A DNA stretch of 50,863 nucleotides from Planctomycetota bacterium (GTDB taxonomy: Bacteria > Planctomycetota > Phycisphaerae > Phycisphaerales > SM1A02). Location of the stretch: assembly GCA_027618565.1 (NCBI GenBank), contig JAQCEQ010000021.1, positions 1 through 50,863 on the forward strand. The letters are read 5' to 3'. The notes below the pieces were generated by a model, which did no database searches, was not told the origin of the DNA, and saw nothing but the letters and a program-made list of their open reading frames with translations. Below, in pieces: positions 44,241 to 50,863 of the stretch. The position numbers and the translations under genes are program-made. Within the stretch, counting starts at the first letter, position 1. Each line of letters begins with the position of its first letter.

Positions 44241-44794
44241 GCTGGACCCTTGTGGGCGGCTGGACGGAGCTGGTGGCCTTTGCCATCGTCGCCGCAGCAT
44301 GCGGCGCACTGGTGCTGGTGGGCATCCCCGGCATCTGGATCATGGTGCTGCTGGCGGTGGTCATTGATGTCGCGCACCTGATATGGGCACCGAGTGAGGA
44401 AATGTTCTTTGGCGTGTGGCCTCTGGCGATCTCCGTCGTGCTCGCGCTCGGTGCCGAGGGCGTGGAACTATTGGCCGGCGGTGCTGGCGCCAAGGTTGGC
44501 GGTGCCCGCAAGGGTGGCATGCTTGGGGCGGTGGTCGGAAGCCTGATCGGAGCGCTCATCGGAACATGCGCGATCCCCCTCCCCGCATTCGGCACGCTGC
44601 TGGGCGCGGTTGGGGGTGCAGCGGTCGGCGCGATGGTCGGTGAAATGGTTGGCGCACGACGAAGTGTCAGGGAGTCCCTGGTGCCCGCGGCCGGAGCGGC
44701 GGCGGGGCGGATCCTGGGGTTCCTGGTGAAGGCGCCATTCGCGGTGGCGGTGTGGGTGGTGCTGGTGGTGGCCGCGGCGATGCAGCTGCTGTAG
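44237..44794 (+). CDS. DUF456-family membrane protein
   Basis: A 185-residue membrane protein. Helices at residues 10-40 (ELVAFAIVAAACGALVLVGI), 55-80, and a glycine-rich pair (GGMLGAVVGSLIGALIGTCA, LLGAVGGAAVGAMVGEMVGA) match the DUF456 pattern of small-residue-zippered helices. IPGIWIMVLLAVVIDV is the typical N-terminal pattern. Function of the family is not known. The four-base overlap with the gene before it fixes the start. Confidence 0.85.
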   Translation: MSWTLVGGWTELVAFAIVAAACGALVLVGIPGIWIMVLLAVVIDVAHLIWAPSEEMFFGVWPLAISVVLALGAEGVELLAGGAGAKVGGARKGGMLGAVVGSLIGALIGTCAIPLPAFGTLLGAVGGAAVGAMVGEMVGARRSVRESLVPAAGAAAGRILGFLVKAPFAVAVWVVLVVAAAMQLL

Positions 44795-44877
44795 CGCCGC
44801 TTCGGTGATGCCCCGCCCCCGAGGATCCCGTTCCCTTGCCCGTTTCACTTCTAGCAGTGGATTCCGCGAGGATTCCT

Positions 44878-46206
44878 TCAGAATCCCACCGCCCGGATGG
44901 GTGAGACGGCGAGAAGGAGCGTGGGGAGCTCAGTCAATGACACCGAGCGCTGGTCGCCAGATGCCAGGTCCTTGAGATCGACCGTCCCGGCGGCCAGACC
45001 GTCACCAAGGATCACCGCAAACCTCGCCCGCGACTTGCCGGCCTCACCGAGGAGTTTCCCGACATTGCGCGTGGACTTGTACGAGTGCCGCACATGGAGG
45101 CCGGCCCGCCGCAGGTCCGACACGATTCCTGGCAACTGCGCTGACGCCGCATCGTTCGCCGCAACGACAAACACATCGGGCTTGGGCAACAGCTCCGTGC
45201 CGTCCGTCGGCAGGAGTCCCTTGTCCCGGAGGAGATTGCCCAACACGACATCGCCCATGCCAAACCCCACCGCCGGTGTGCGGGGGCCGCCAAACAATTC
45301 CACCAGCCCGTCATAGCGACCGCCGCCGGCTACGGCGCGCTCGCCCGCGGCGTGAATCTCGAACACGACACCTGTGTAGTACGCCAACCCGCGCACGATG
45401 CCGCAGTCCCACTGGCACCACTCTTCGATTCCAGCCGCACGCAGCGCATCTCGCAGGAACTCCAGGGCGCCCAGCTCCGCGGCCGGCACGCCGACATCGG
45501 CAGCCAGCGCGTCCAGCCCTGACGACACAGGTGCCGTCGCGCGAGCGAGCTTGGCGATCGCTCCCCCGAGATCCCCCTTCGCCCCCAGCGCCGCCGCACG
45601 CTTGGCAAACTCCTCCGGCGGGAGCTTGTCCCGTCGATCCAAGAGCGCAAACGCCGCGCCCAGCTGTTCATCCGGGACACCGACCCCTCGCAACGCCCCC
45701 GCCACCGCACCTCGGTGCGAGAGCTTGACGGTGACATCGCCCGCACGCAGACCCAACGCCTCAAGTGCGGAGATCGCGGTGGCGATCACCTCGGCGTCCG
45801 CGCCGGGGGTGTCCACACCGAGCAAGTCGACATTCCACTGGAAGAACTCGCGAAGTCGGCCACGCTGCGGACGCTCAGCGCGGAAGAAGTTGGGGACCGC
45901 GAACCACTTTGTGGGGACCGGGAGCGCTGCGCCTCGAGCCGCCACCATGCGCGCGAGCGTCGGCGTGAACTCCGGTCGAAGCGCGTAGTCGTTCTCACCT
46001 CCGGCTCGACGGAACGAGAAGAGTTCGCTGACGATGCCTTCGCCCGACTTCACGGTGTAGAGGTCGAGGTGCTCAAAGGTCGGCCCGTCGATCTCGTCAA
46101 AGCCGTGCCGGACCGAGGCACCGCGCCACGCGGACTCAATGTGGCGACGAACCGCCATGTCGGCGGGATAGAAGTCGCGAGTTCCCTTCGGCGCCTGGTG
46201 TGTCAC
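44878..46206 (-). CDS. hisS: Histidyl-tRNA synthetase
   Basis: Class II synthetase that charges tRNA-His. PKGTRDFYPADMAVRRHIES is the N-terminus, LRPEFTPTLARMVAARGAAL is motif 2 area, and REFFQWNVDLLGVDTPGADA precedes the catalytic insert. AVAGGGRYDGLVELFGG and TPAVGFGMGDVVL are the HisA and motif 3 elements. Length 442 is normal. The start is GTG at 46206, overlapping the upstream stop (GTGA), which points to coupling with the membrane-protein gene. Confidence 0.95.
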   Translation of the reverse strand: MTHQAPKGTRDFYPADMAVRRHIESAWRGASVRHGFDEIDGPTFEHLDLYTVKSGEGIVSELFSFRRAGGENDYALRPEFTPTLARMVAARGAALPVPTKWFAVPNFFRAERPQRGRLREFFQWNVDLLGVDTPGADAEVIATAISALEALGLRAGDVTVKLSHRGAVAGALRGVGVPDEQLGAAFALLDRRDKLPPEEFAKRAAALGAKGDLGGAIAKLARATAPVSSGLDALAADVGVPAAELGALEFLRDALRAAGIEEWCQWDCGIVRGLAYYTGVVFEIHAAGERAVAGGGRYDGLVELFGGPRTPAVGFGMGDVVLGNLLRDKGLLPTDGTELLPKPDVFVVAANDAASAQLPGIVSDLRRAGLHVRHSYKSTRNVGKLLGEAGKSRARFAVILGDGLAAGTVDLKDLASGDQRSVSLTELPTLLLAVSPIRAVGF

Positions 46207-46865
46207 GGCCTGGCGCAGACCTTCGTGCAGCGCGTCAGGATGATGGCCATTGGCATGGTGGCGATGCCCCACGCGGTCCACATCTCCATGAAGCCGGTGA
46301 CGGCAACGACGGTCGGCGTACCGAACCAGTTCCATTGATTGACATGCACGGCCGCGAGCCCGGCCGTGACGGCGATGACCCCCACACGCCACCGACGCAG
46401 CCACAGGTAGGGCTCCGACTTGTTCTCGGTGGGCCAGGTGTAACCCACTTGGGCCATCACCCATGACAGGCAGAGTGCAATCAGGAGATCGATCGCAATG
46501 CCGTAGCCGAAGACGGATGGCGGCATGGGCTCGCTGCCTTGCATGCGCACGATCACCATCGCGGTCGGTCCCGCGCGGTGGCGGACGGCGTACTCCTCCT
46601 CGAAGGCTTCCAGCTCCGCTGACGGACCGGCAGCCTGGAGCTCCTTCCATCGCTCGTCGTCCATGCCGGGGACGAAGTACGCACCATCGCCTGGAAGTTG
46701 CCTCAGCGGGGTGGCGAAGTCAATCCCTGGAGGCGCACTGCTGTAGGCGCCGTCCCACAGCGGGAAGACCATCCAGGTGATCGCGCCGTAGACAAATGCA
46801 ACAATGGCGCCGACGATGGCTGCCTTGACGACGGGTGGTTTGGTAACGCAGATGAGTCCGCTCAT
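46203..46865 (-). CDS. Membrane protein of unknown function
   Basis: A 220-residue protein with about four membrane helices: VVKAAIVGAIVAFVYGAITW, DLLIALCLSWVMAQVGYTW, VGVIAVTAGLAAVHVNQWNW and a final one near WTAWGIATMPMAIIL. A soluble acidic loop (MDDERWKELQAAGPSAELEA) lies after the first helix. It is not recognised. It sits directly upstream of hisS (GTGA overlap) and one base from the small gene before it. A loose similarity to that neighbour around the loop suggests the two work together. Confidence 0.78.
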   Translation of the reverse strand: MSGLICVTKPPVVKAAIVGAIVAFVYGAITWMVFPLWDGAYSSAPPGIDFATPLRQLPGDGAYFVPGMDDERWKELQAAGPSAELEAFEEEYAVRHRAGPTAMVIVRMQGSEPMPPSVFGYGIAIDLLIALCLSWVMAQVGYTWPTENKSEPYLWLRRWRVGVIAVTAGLAAVHVNQWNWFGTPTVVAVTGFMEMWTAWGIATMPMAIILTRCTKVCARP

Positions 46866-46866
46866 G

Positions 46867-47205
46867 TCAGCACTCCTGGCACTGGTGGCCGCCGATGGTG
46901 AATGGCTCAGCACCTGCGTGTGTGTGCGTGTGCTTGCCGGGCTTGACGATAGCCGCGACGACGGCTGAAGTGATGGCGACATACCCGAACGGTCCGGCCT
47001 TGGTCTGCTCGTCCCAGCTCGCGAGCATCGCGTTCTGTTGGGCCTCGTCCATCGAATCCATCGCGTGCAGATCGAAGGGTGGGAACGAGTACACCCCGGG
47101 CTCCGGCATCGACGCCTTGAGCACCGGCATGATCGCATCAGCATGCGGCATCGGCGTGACGGCGCCAACAACCGTTCCGATGATGGGTCGAAGGCATCCA
47201 CACAT
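46867..47205 (-). CDS. Small membrane-associated His/Cys-rich protein
   Basis: A 112-residue unknown. It starts MCGCLRPIIGTVVGAVTPMP at 47205; the upstream frame is Arg/Pro-rich and not coding-like. A hydrophobic segment (FGYVAITSAVVAAIV) is followed by a metal-ligand-rich tail: KHTHTHAGAEPFTIGGHQCQ plus EC. Four His and three Cys suggest metal binding. It stands in one cluster with the membrane protein that follows it, separated by one base. I give no function. Confidence 0.72.
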   Translation of the reverse strand: MCGCLRPIIGTVVGAVTPMPHADAIMPVLKASMPEPGVYSFPPFDLHAMDSMDEAQQNAMLASWDEQTKAGPFGYVAITSAVVAAIVKPGKHTHTHAGAEPFTIGGHQCQEC

Positions 47206-47272
47206 GGTGCGCGAAGCGTAGCCGGGGGGGCGGGAGGGCGTGGGCCGAGGAGCCTGCCACGGCACCGACCCG

Positions 47273-47464
47273 CTAGTAGGCCGGCGACCTCGGCATGACG
47301 ATCCACAGGATGATGTAGAGCAGGATGCCGGGGAACGCAGCGGAGAAAATCGAGGCAAGGACATAGAGAATTCGGACAACCGTTGGGTCCCAGCCCAGCC
47401 AGTCAGCGATGCCGCCGCACACGCCCGCGATCATCCGGTGCCGATTGCTCAGTTCAAGCGGCAT
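47273..47464 (-). CDS. PspC-domain protein
   Basis: A 63-residue protein almost wholly made of a PspC domain: RHRMIAGVCGGIADWLGWDP then VRILYVLASIFSAAFPGIL. PspC proteins sit in the inner membrane and take part in stress or phage-shock type signalling. The start at 47464 (MPLELSNRHR) was chosen because the domain begins there; upstream in-frame sequence is not conserved-looking. No pspA is nearby. Confidence 0.85.
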   Translation of the reverse strand: MPLELSNRHRMIAGVCGGIADWLGWDPTVVRILYVLASIFSAAFPGILLYIILWIVMPRSPAY

Positions 47465-47507
47465 ACGCGAGTTCCATTTTGCCGACCACCACTCCGCCAC
47501 TGCGCCG

Positions 47508-49232
47508 TCACCACTCCGGCCCGCCGGAGTAGCGGCCATAGACATCGGCCATCGCCTGGACCATTTCACCCAGCGTGCAGCGGGCGAGCGCGCCGTCCAC
47601 CAACGCGGGCATGACGTTCCCGCCGGCTTTGGCGGTGGTGCGGATGGCGGCCAGAGCGCGCGTCACATCATCGTTGCTGCGTGCGGCGCGGAACGCCCTG
47701 AGCCGCTCATTCTGCTTGACCTCCACATCATGCGAAATCTGGAGGATCTCCACCTGGCGATCGTCGTTGCCGTCGGTGTAGGCGTTGACGCCCACGACGA
47801 CTCGATCCCCCGCCTCCATCTCCTGGCCGACTCGATAGCTGGCCTCGGCAATGGCGCGACGGAAGTACCCCTTGTGGATGCCCGGCACCACGCCGCCCAT
47901 CTCGTCGACTGCCTTGATGATGTCGTTGGCGTCCGACTCCATCTGGTCGGTAAGCGCCTCCACAAACCACGATCCACCGAGCGGATCGACTGTTCGATGG
48001 ACGCCGGTCTCGTGGGCCAGGATCTGCTGCGTGCGCAACGCGACTCGAACGGCCGTCTCTGTGGGGAGGCCAAGCGTCTCGTCCATCGAGTCCGTGTGCA
48101 GGCTCTGGCACCCGCCCAATACGCCCGCCATCGCCTGGAAGGCCACGCGCACGATGTTGTTGAGCGGCTGTTGTTCCGTCAGCGAACAACCCGCGGTCTG
48201 CACATGCGTGCGCATGAGCCAGGAACGCTCGTTCTTGGCGCCGAAGCGGTCGCGCATCGCGTGCGCCCAGATGCGACGCGCCGCGCGGAGCTTGCAGATC
48301 TCTTCGAAGAACTCGTTGTGGCTGTTGAAGAAGAAGGAGAGCCTTGGGGCGAAGGAGTCGATGTCCAGCCCGCGCTTCAGGCACCACTCCACATACTCCA
48401 TGCCATCGCGCAGCGTGAACGCCAGCTCTTGCGTGGCCGTGGAGCCAGCCTCGCGAATGTGGTAGCCGCTGATGGAGACGGAATTCCACTTGGGCAGGTG
48501 CTGCGACGCAAACTCAATCGTGTCCACCACCAGCTTGACGCTGGCCTCGGGCGGATAGATGAATTCATTCTGGGAATGAAACTCCTTGAGGATGTCGTTT
48601 TGCAGCGTGCCACCCACCGAGGTCCAGGGGATCCCACGCTCCTTGGCGTGCGCCAGGTACATCGCCCAGATGACGCAGGCGGGGCCGTTGATGGTCTGGC
48701 TCACCGTGACATCGCCCACCGGGATATCCGCGTACAGACGATGCATGTCGTCAATGGTGGAGATCGCCACGCCGCAGCGGCCGACCTCGCCCTCTGAAAG
48801 TGGGTCGTCGGAATCGCGGCCCATCAGCGTGGGGAGGTCAAACGCGGTGGAGAGTCCAGTGTTGGCCTTGGTGCCCTTCGCGTTCTCGAGGAGGTACTTG
48901 AATCGCTTGTTCGTATCGTCGGCGGAGCCAAAGCCGGCGAACTGGCGCATGGTCCAGAGTCGCGATCGATACATCGACGAGTGCACCCCACGCGTGAATG
49001 GGAACTTGCCGGGAGATCCGATGCGAGCGTCGGTCAACTGCGGGTGGGTTGGATCGATGGACTGGCCCTGCCGAGGGTCGTAGACCTCGTCCACCTCGTA
49101 CCCGGACAGCGTGACGGTTTCGGGGTCCACCTTGGGCGCGCCTGGCCCGGTACCGCGGGCGGCAGGCGTCGTGGTCAGGTGCGACTTGGTGGCCTCGGAG
49201 GCGTGCGAAGCGTGCTCGGCGCGGGAACTCAT
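47508..49232 (-). CDS. Acyl-CoA mutase large subunit, isobutyryl-CoA-mutase-like
   Basis: Coenzyme B12-dependent carbon-skeleton mutase, substrate domain only. SSMYRSRLWTMRQFAGFGSA and GGTLQNDILKEFHSQNEFIY are the substrate walls, and SISGYHIREAGSTATQELAF carries the conserved His. Methylmalonyl-CoA mutase has Tyr89 and Arg207 at two contacts; here the positions are Phe98 and Gln221, the pair known from isobutyryl-CoA mutase. The 574 residues lack the C-terminal B12-binding domain (DxHxxG), so a separate small subunit is needed and is not in the window. The hydroxybutyryl-CoA dehydrogenase next to it supports butyryl-CoA chemistry. Annotators would often call it MutA. Confidence 0.88.
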   Translation of the reverse strand: MSSRAEHASHASEATKSHLTTTPAARGTGPGAPKVDPETVTLSGYEVDEVYDPRQGQSIDPTHPQLTDARIGSPGKFPFTRGVHSSMYRSRLWTMRQFAGFGSADDTNKRFKYLLENAKGTKANTGLSTAFDLPTLMGRDSDDPLSEGEVGRCGVAISTIDDMHRLYADIPVGDVTVSQTINGPACVIWAMYLAHAKERGIPWTSVGGTLQNDILKEFHSQNEFIYPPEASVKLVVDTIEFASQHLPKWNSVSISGYHIREAGSTATQELAFTLRDGMEYVEWCLKRGLDIDSFAPRLSFFFNSHNEFFEEICKLRAARRIWAHAMRDRFGAKNERSWLMRTHVQTAGCSLTEQQPLNNIVRVAFQAMAGVLGGCQSLHTDSMDETLGLPTETAVRVALRTQQILAHETGVHRTVDPLGGSWFVEALTDQMESDANDIIKAVDEMGGVVPGIHKGYFRRAIAEASYRVGQEMEAGDRVVVGVNAYTDGNDDRQVEILQISHDVEVKQNERLRAFRAARSNDDVTRALAAIRTTAKAGGNVMPALVDGALARCTLGEMVQAMADVYGRYSGGPEW

Positions 49233-49283
49233 GGCGCGGGCAGTCTACGGCGCGGGGGCAGGAACCCGTACATTCCGGTGGGC

Positions 49284-49790
49284 ATGAGCAAGCACACCAC
49301 CCCCCCATCCACCGGCGTGCTCGCAACGCTGCTGGATCGACGCGACGCGCTTCGGCGGCGATTGGGCGTGATGGCCCGATTCGTGGAGTTCTGCACCGTG
49401 GGGCTGGTGGGCGCGACGGTCTATCTCATCGTGATCTCCCTGCTGGAGCCCCACCTGTGGCTGGGCACCGCGGCCTTTGTCGGCGGCCTGGTTGGTCTGG
49501 TCGCGGTCTACTCGATCAATCGCTACACCACCTTCGGCGACCGCGATCGGCGCGGCTGGTGGCGGCAGTTCGGCGAGTACGCCCTGGTGAATGCGGCGGG
49601 ATTTGCCGTCAACTGGGGACTGACCACTTGGCTTGGGACGAAGTGGGCCGACTCCATCCTCTGGGGCTGGCCCGTCGGCGTCCAGGCCGCCGCGTGCATC
49701 GGCATCGTCGCCGGCGCGTTCTTCAACTTCACCGCGGCGTGGGTGTTTGTGTTTCGCAAGCGGCGCCTTGAACACTCGGACAGTCATTAG
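49284..49790 (+). CDS. GtrA-family membrane protein
   Basis: A 168-residue protein with four helices: FVEFCTVGLVGATVYLIVIS, GTAAFVGGLVGLVAVYSINR, EYALVNAAGFAVNWGLTTW and AACIGIVAGAFFNFTAAWVF. GtrA proteins are proposed to flip lipid-linked sugars. NRYTTFGDRDR is the family loop, with the closing aromatic WVFVFRKR. The start at 49284 (MSKHTTPPS) was chosen from the homology limit. It is divergent from the mutase gene and convergent with hbd. Confidence 0.88.
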   Translation: MSKHTTPPSTGVLATLLDRRDALRRRLGVMARFVEFCTVGLVGATVYLIVISLLEPHLWLGTAAFVGGLVGLVAVYSINRYTTFGDRDRRGWWRQFGEYALVNAAGFAVNWGLTTWLGTKWADSILWGWPVGVQAAACIGIVAGAFFNFTAAWVFVFRKRRLEHSDSH

Positions 49791-49809
49791 GCCAGCGCGG
49801 GCGCTGGCC
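49790..49809. terminator. GC-rich hairpin after the GtrA gene
   Basis: GGCCAGCG (49790-49797) and CGCTGGCC (49802-49809) form an eight-base stem with a CGGG loop. It starts on the last base of the GtrA stop and lies between two converging genes, so it may end both. No T-run follows. Confidence 0.5.
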
Positions 49810-49859
49810 CGGCACGCGCAGCTCAAACGCCGCGCCAGTACCTGCGACCGACCGGCGGC

Positions 49860-50759
49860 TCACCCCTTCGCCGAGTAGTCGAACACTCCGCGCCCCGACT
49901 TGTCACCCAGTCGACCCGACTGGACCAGTTGCCGTAAGAGCGGGCAAGGGAAAAACTTCGGGTTCCCCAATTCGCGGTGGAGCACCATCATGATGTCGTG
50001 GCAGACATCCAGTCCAATGAAGTCAGCCAGCCGCAACGGCCCCATCGGGAAGTTGCAGCCAAGTTTCATGATTTCATCGATGTGCGCGGGTTCGGCGACC
50101 CCCTCCATCCAGGCGTAGAAGGCCTCGTTGATGAGCGGCATGAGCACGCGGTTGGACACGAATCCAGCGCGGTCGTTGGCTGGCACGGGTGTCTTGCCCA
50201 TCGCCTGCGCCAACGCAAACGTGCGCGCGGTTGTCTCTTCCGAAGTGGCGAGCCCCTTGATGACTTCCACCAGCTTCATGACCGGCACCGGATTGAAGAA
50301 GTGCATTCCGATCACGCGGTGGGCGTCGGGGCCGATCGCCGACGCCAGGTCCGTGATGGAGATGCTGCTGGTGTTGGTGGCAAGGACCGCCTCGCTGGAG
50401 AAGGTGTCTCGCATCGCCACGAACAACTTTTTCTTGACGTCGACCTGCTCGGTGGCCGCCTCCACCACCCAGCCGGCGCCAGCGGCGGCCTTCATCTCCC
50501 CGACATATTCGATGCGGGACAGGGCGGCGTCGGCCTCCGCCTGCGTCAGCTTCTGCTTGGACACCGCCCGGTCGAGCGTCTTCTGGTGGTACGCCTTGGC
50601 CCGATCCAGTTGGTCCGCGCTGATGTCCACCTGGAATGCCTTGATCCCCTGCTGCGCGGCAGTGAGCGCGATGCCTGAGCCCATCGTGCCGGCGCCGATG
50701 ACGGCAATCGAGGTGACGGGGGAATTCGACGCAGACGACGAAGCTGACGAGGAGGCCAT
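49860..50759 (-). CDS. 3-hydroxybutyryl-CoA dehydrogenase
   Basis: NAD(P)-dependent dehydrogenase of the 3-hydroxyacyl-CoA family. IAVIGAGTMGSGIALTAAQQ is the Rossmann motif. ATNTSSISITDLASAI, GMHFFNPVPVMKLVEVIKG (catalytic His) and GFVSNRVLMPLINEAF follow, with FPMGPLRLADFIGLDVCHDI at the end. The 299 residues fit a stand-alone enzyme and not the FadB fusion. The start at 50759 is after a low-complexity Ser/Ala stretch (ASSSASSSASNS). It lies near an isobutyryl-CoA-type mutase, and together they fit butyryl-CoA metabolism. Confidence 0.93.
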   Translation of the reverse strand: MASSSASSSASNSPVTSIAVIGAGTMGSGIALTAAQQGIKAFQVDISADQLDRAKAYHQKTLDRAVSKQKLTQAEADAALSRIEYVGEMKAAAGAGWVVEAATEQVDVKKKLFVAMRDTFSSEAVLATNTSSISITDLASAIGPDAHRVIGMHFFNPVPVMKLVEVIKGLATSEETTARTFALAQAMGKTPVPANDRAGFVSNRVLMPLINEAFYAWMEGVAEPAHIDEIMKLGCNFPMGPLRLADFIGLDVCHDIMMVLHRELGNPKFFPCPLLRQLVQSGRLGDKSGRGVFDYSAKG

Positions 50760-50805
50760 GGGGAAGGGATCGTAACGGTCGGCCCGGCGGGAGGTCGATA
50801 TCCCC

Positions 50806-50853
50806 GAAGTTGGTGGGAATCGGCCCCTTAAGGGGCCGATTCCCACCAACTTC
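50806..50853. repeat. Perfect 48-bp palindrome near the window edge
   Basis: The 24-base arm GAAGTTGGTGGGAATCGGCC plus CCTT is followed by its exact complement, with the centre between 50829 and 50830 (CCCCTTAAGGGG). It starts 47 bases before the hydroxybutyryl-CoA dehydrogenase start. It may be a terminator of a gene beyond the edge, a mobile-element-like palindrome, or an assembly fold-back. Confidence 0.9.
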
Positions 50854-50863
50854 CCCGCGATTA

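Noticed and set aside
47508-49232. Complete methylmalonyl-CoA mutase
   Set aside because: The B12-binding C-terminal domain is missing and two substrate-binding residues differ, so this is a single subunit of an isobutyryl-CoA-type mutase.

Overview
The window is about 51 kb of high-GC bacterial chromosome that reads like a free-living planctomycete, most likely of the class Phycisphaerae. The clearest support is two neighbouring secreted proteins that end in a 'PAPG + hydrophobic stretch + Arg cluster' tail, the PEP-CTERM-like ending common in that group. A small Hc1-type histone-like protein, a stand-alone acyl-CoA mutase subunit and many weak or absent Shine-Dalgarno sequences fit the same picture. 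The taxonomic call is inference. No tRNA, rRNA, CRISPR array, transposase or phage gene was found.

Region 1 (1-9,400, minus strand) is the S10-spc ribosomal protein operon in canonical order: S10, L3, L4, L23, L2, S19, L22, S3, L16, L29, S17, L14, L24, L5, S14, S8, L6, L18, S5. S5 runs off the left edge. A good sigma70-type promoter lies upstream of S10. Three proteins are atypical: S5 has an RGG-like tail, S14 is a short form that has lost three of four zinc-ligand cysteines, and L2 has an altered peptidyl-transferase-loop motif.

Region 2 (9,450-24,180) begins with a tightly packed trio: a secreted unknown, a GT2 glycosyltransferase and a BshC-like protein. A minus-strand block follows: HD-domain ribonuclease, NAD(P)H-hydrate dehydratase, exported transglutaminase-like protein and lysS. 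A plus-strand run then carries 6-phosphofructokinase, an unknown, plsY and purB. Next come an Hc1-like protein, a FabZ-like dehydratase and a membrane-anchored collagen-like protein.

Region 3 (24,270-36,030) holds manA, an orphan atpD with its own terminator, an M3-like metallopeptidase, a GYF/membrane protein, an aquaporin-family channel, the Fe-S assembly set iscS-iscU-iscA, panC and a TlpA-like thioredoxin. The isc operon carries three perfect 25-bp hairpin repeats between iscS and iscU and a palindrome over its promoter.

Region 4 (36,070-50,860) holds a polyprenyl diphosphate synthase with a methyltransferase, the secreted tandem pair, ahcY, a triple-CxxC secreted protein, an ArsR-methyltransferase fusion, a TPR lipoprotein, a DUF456 protein, hisS with two small membrane proteins, PspC, an acyl-CoA mutase with isobutyryl-CoA-mutase residues, a GtrA protein and 3-hydroxybutyryl-CoA dehydrogenase. 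The last two metabolic genes suggest butyryl-/isobutyryl-CoA metabolism. The ahcY/ArsR-methyltransferase neighbourhood suggests local control of the SAM cycle. A perfect 48-bp palindrome lies near the right edge.

Most of the window is core metabolism, and I see no unmistakable new multi-gene system. The best candidates for something undescribed are the BshC-like trio, the isc hairpin repeats and operator, the mutase specificity, and the unusual ribosomal proteins.
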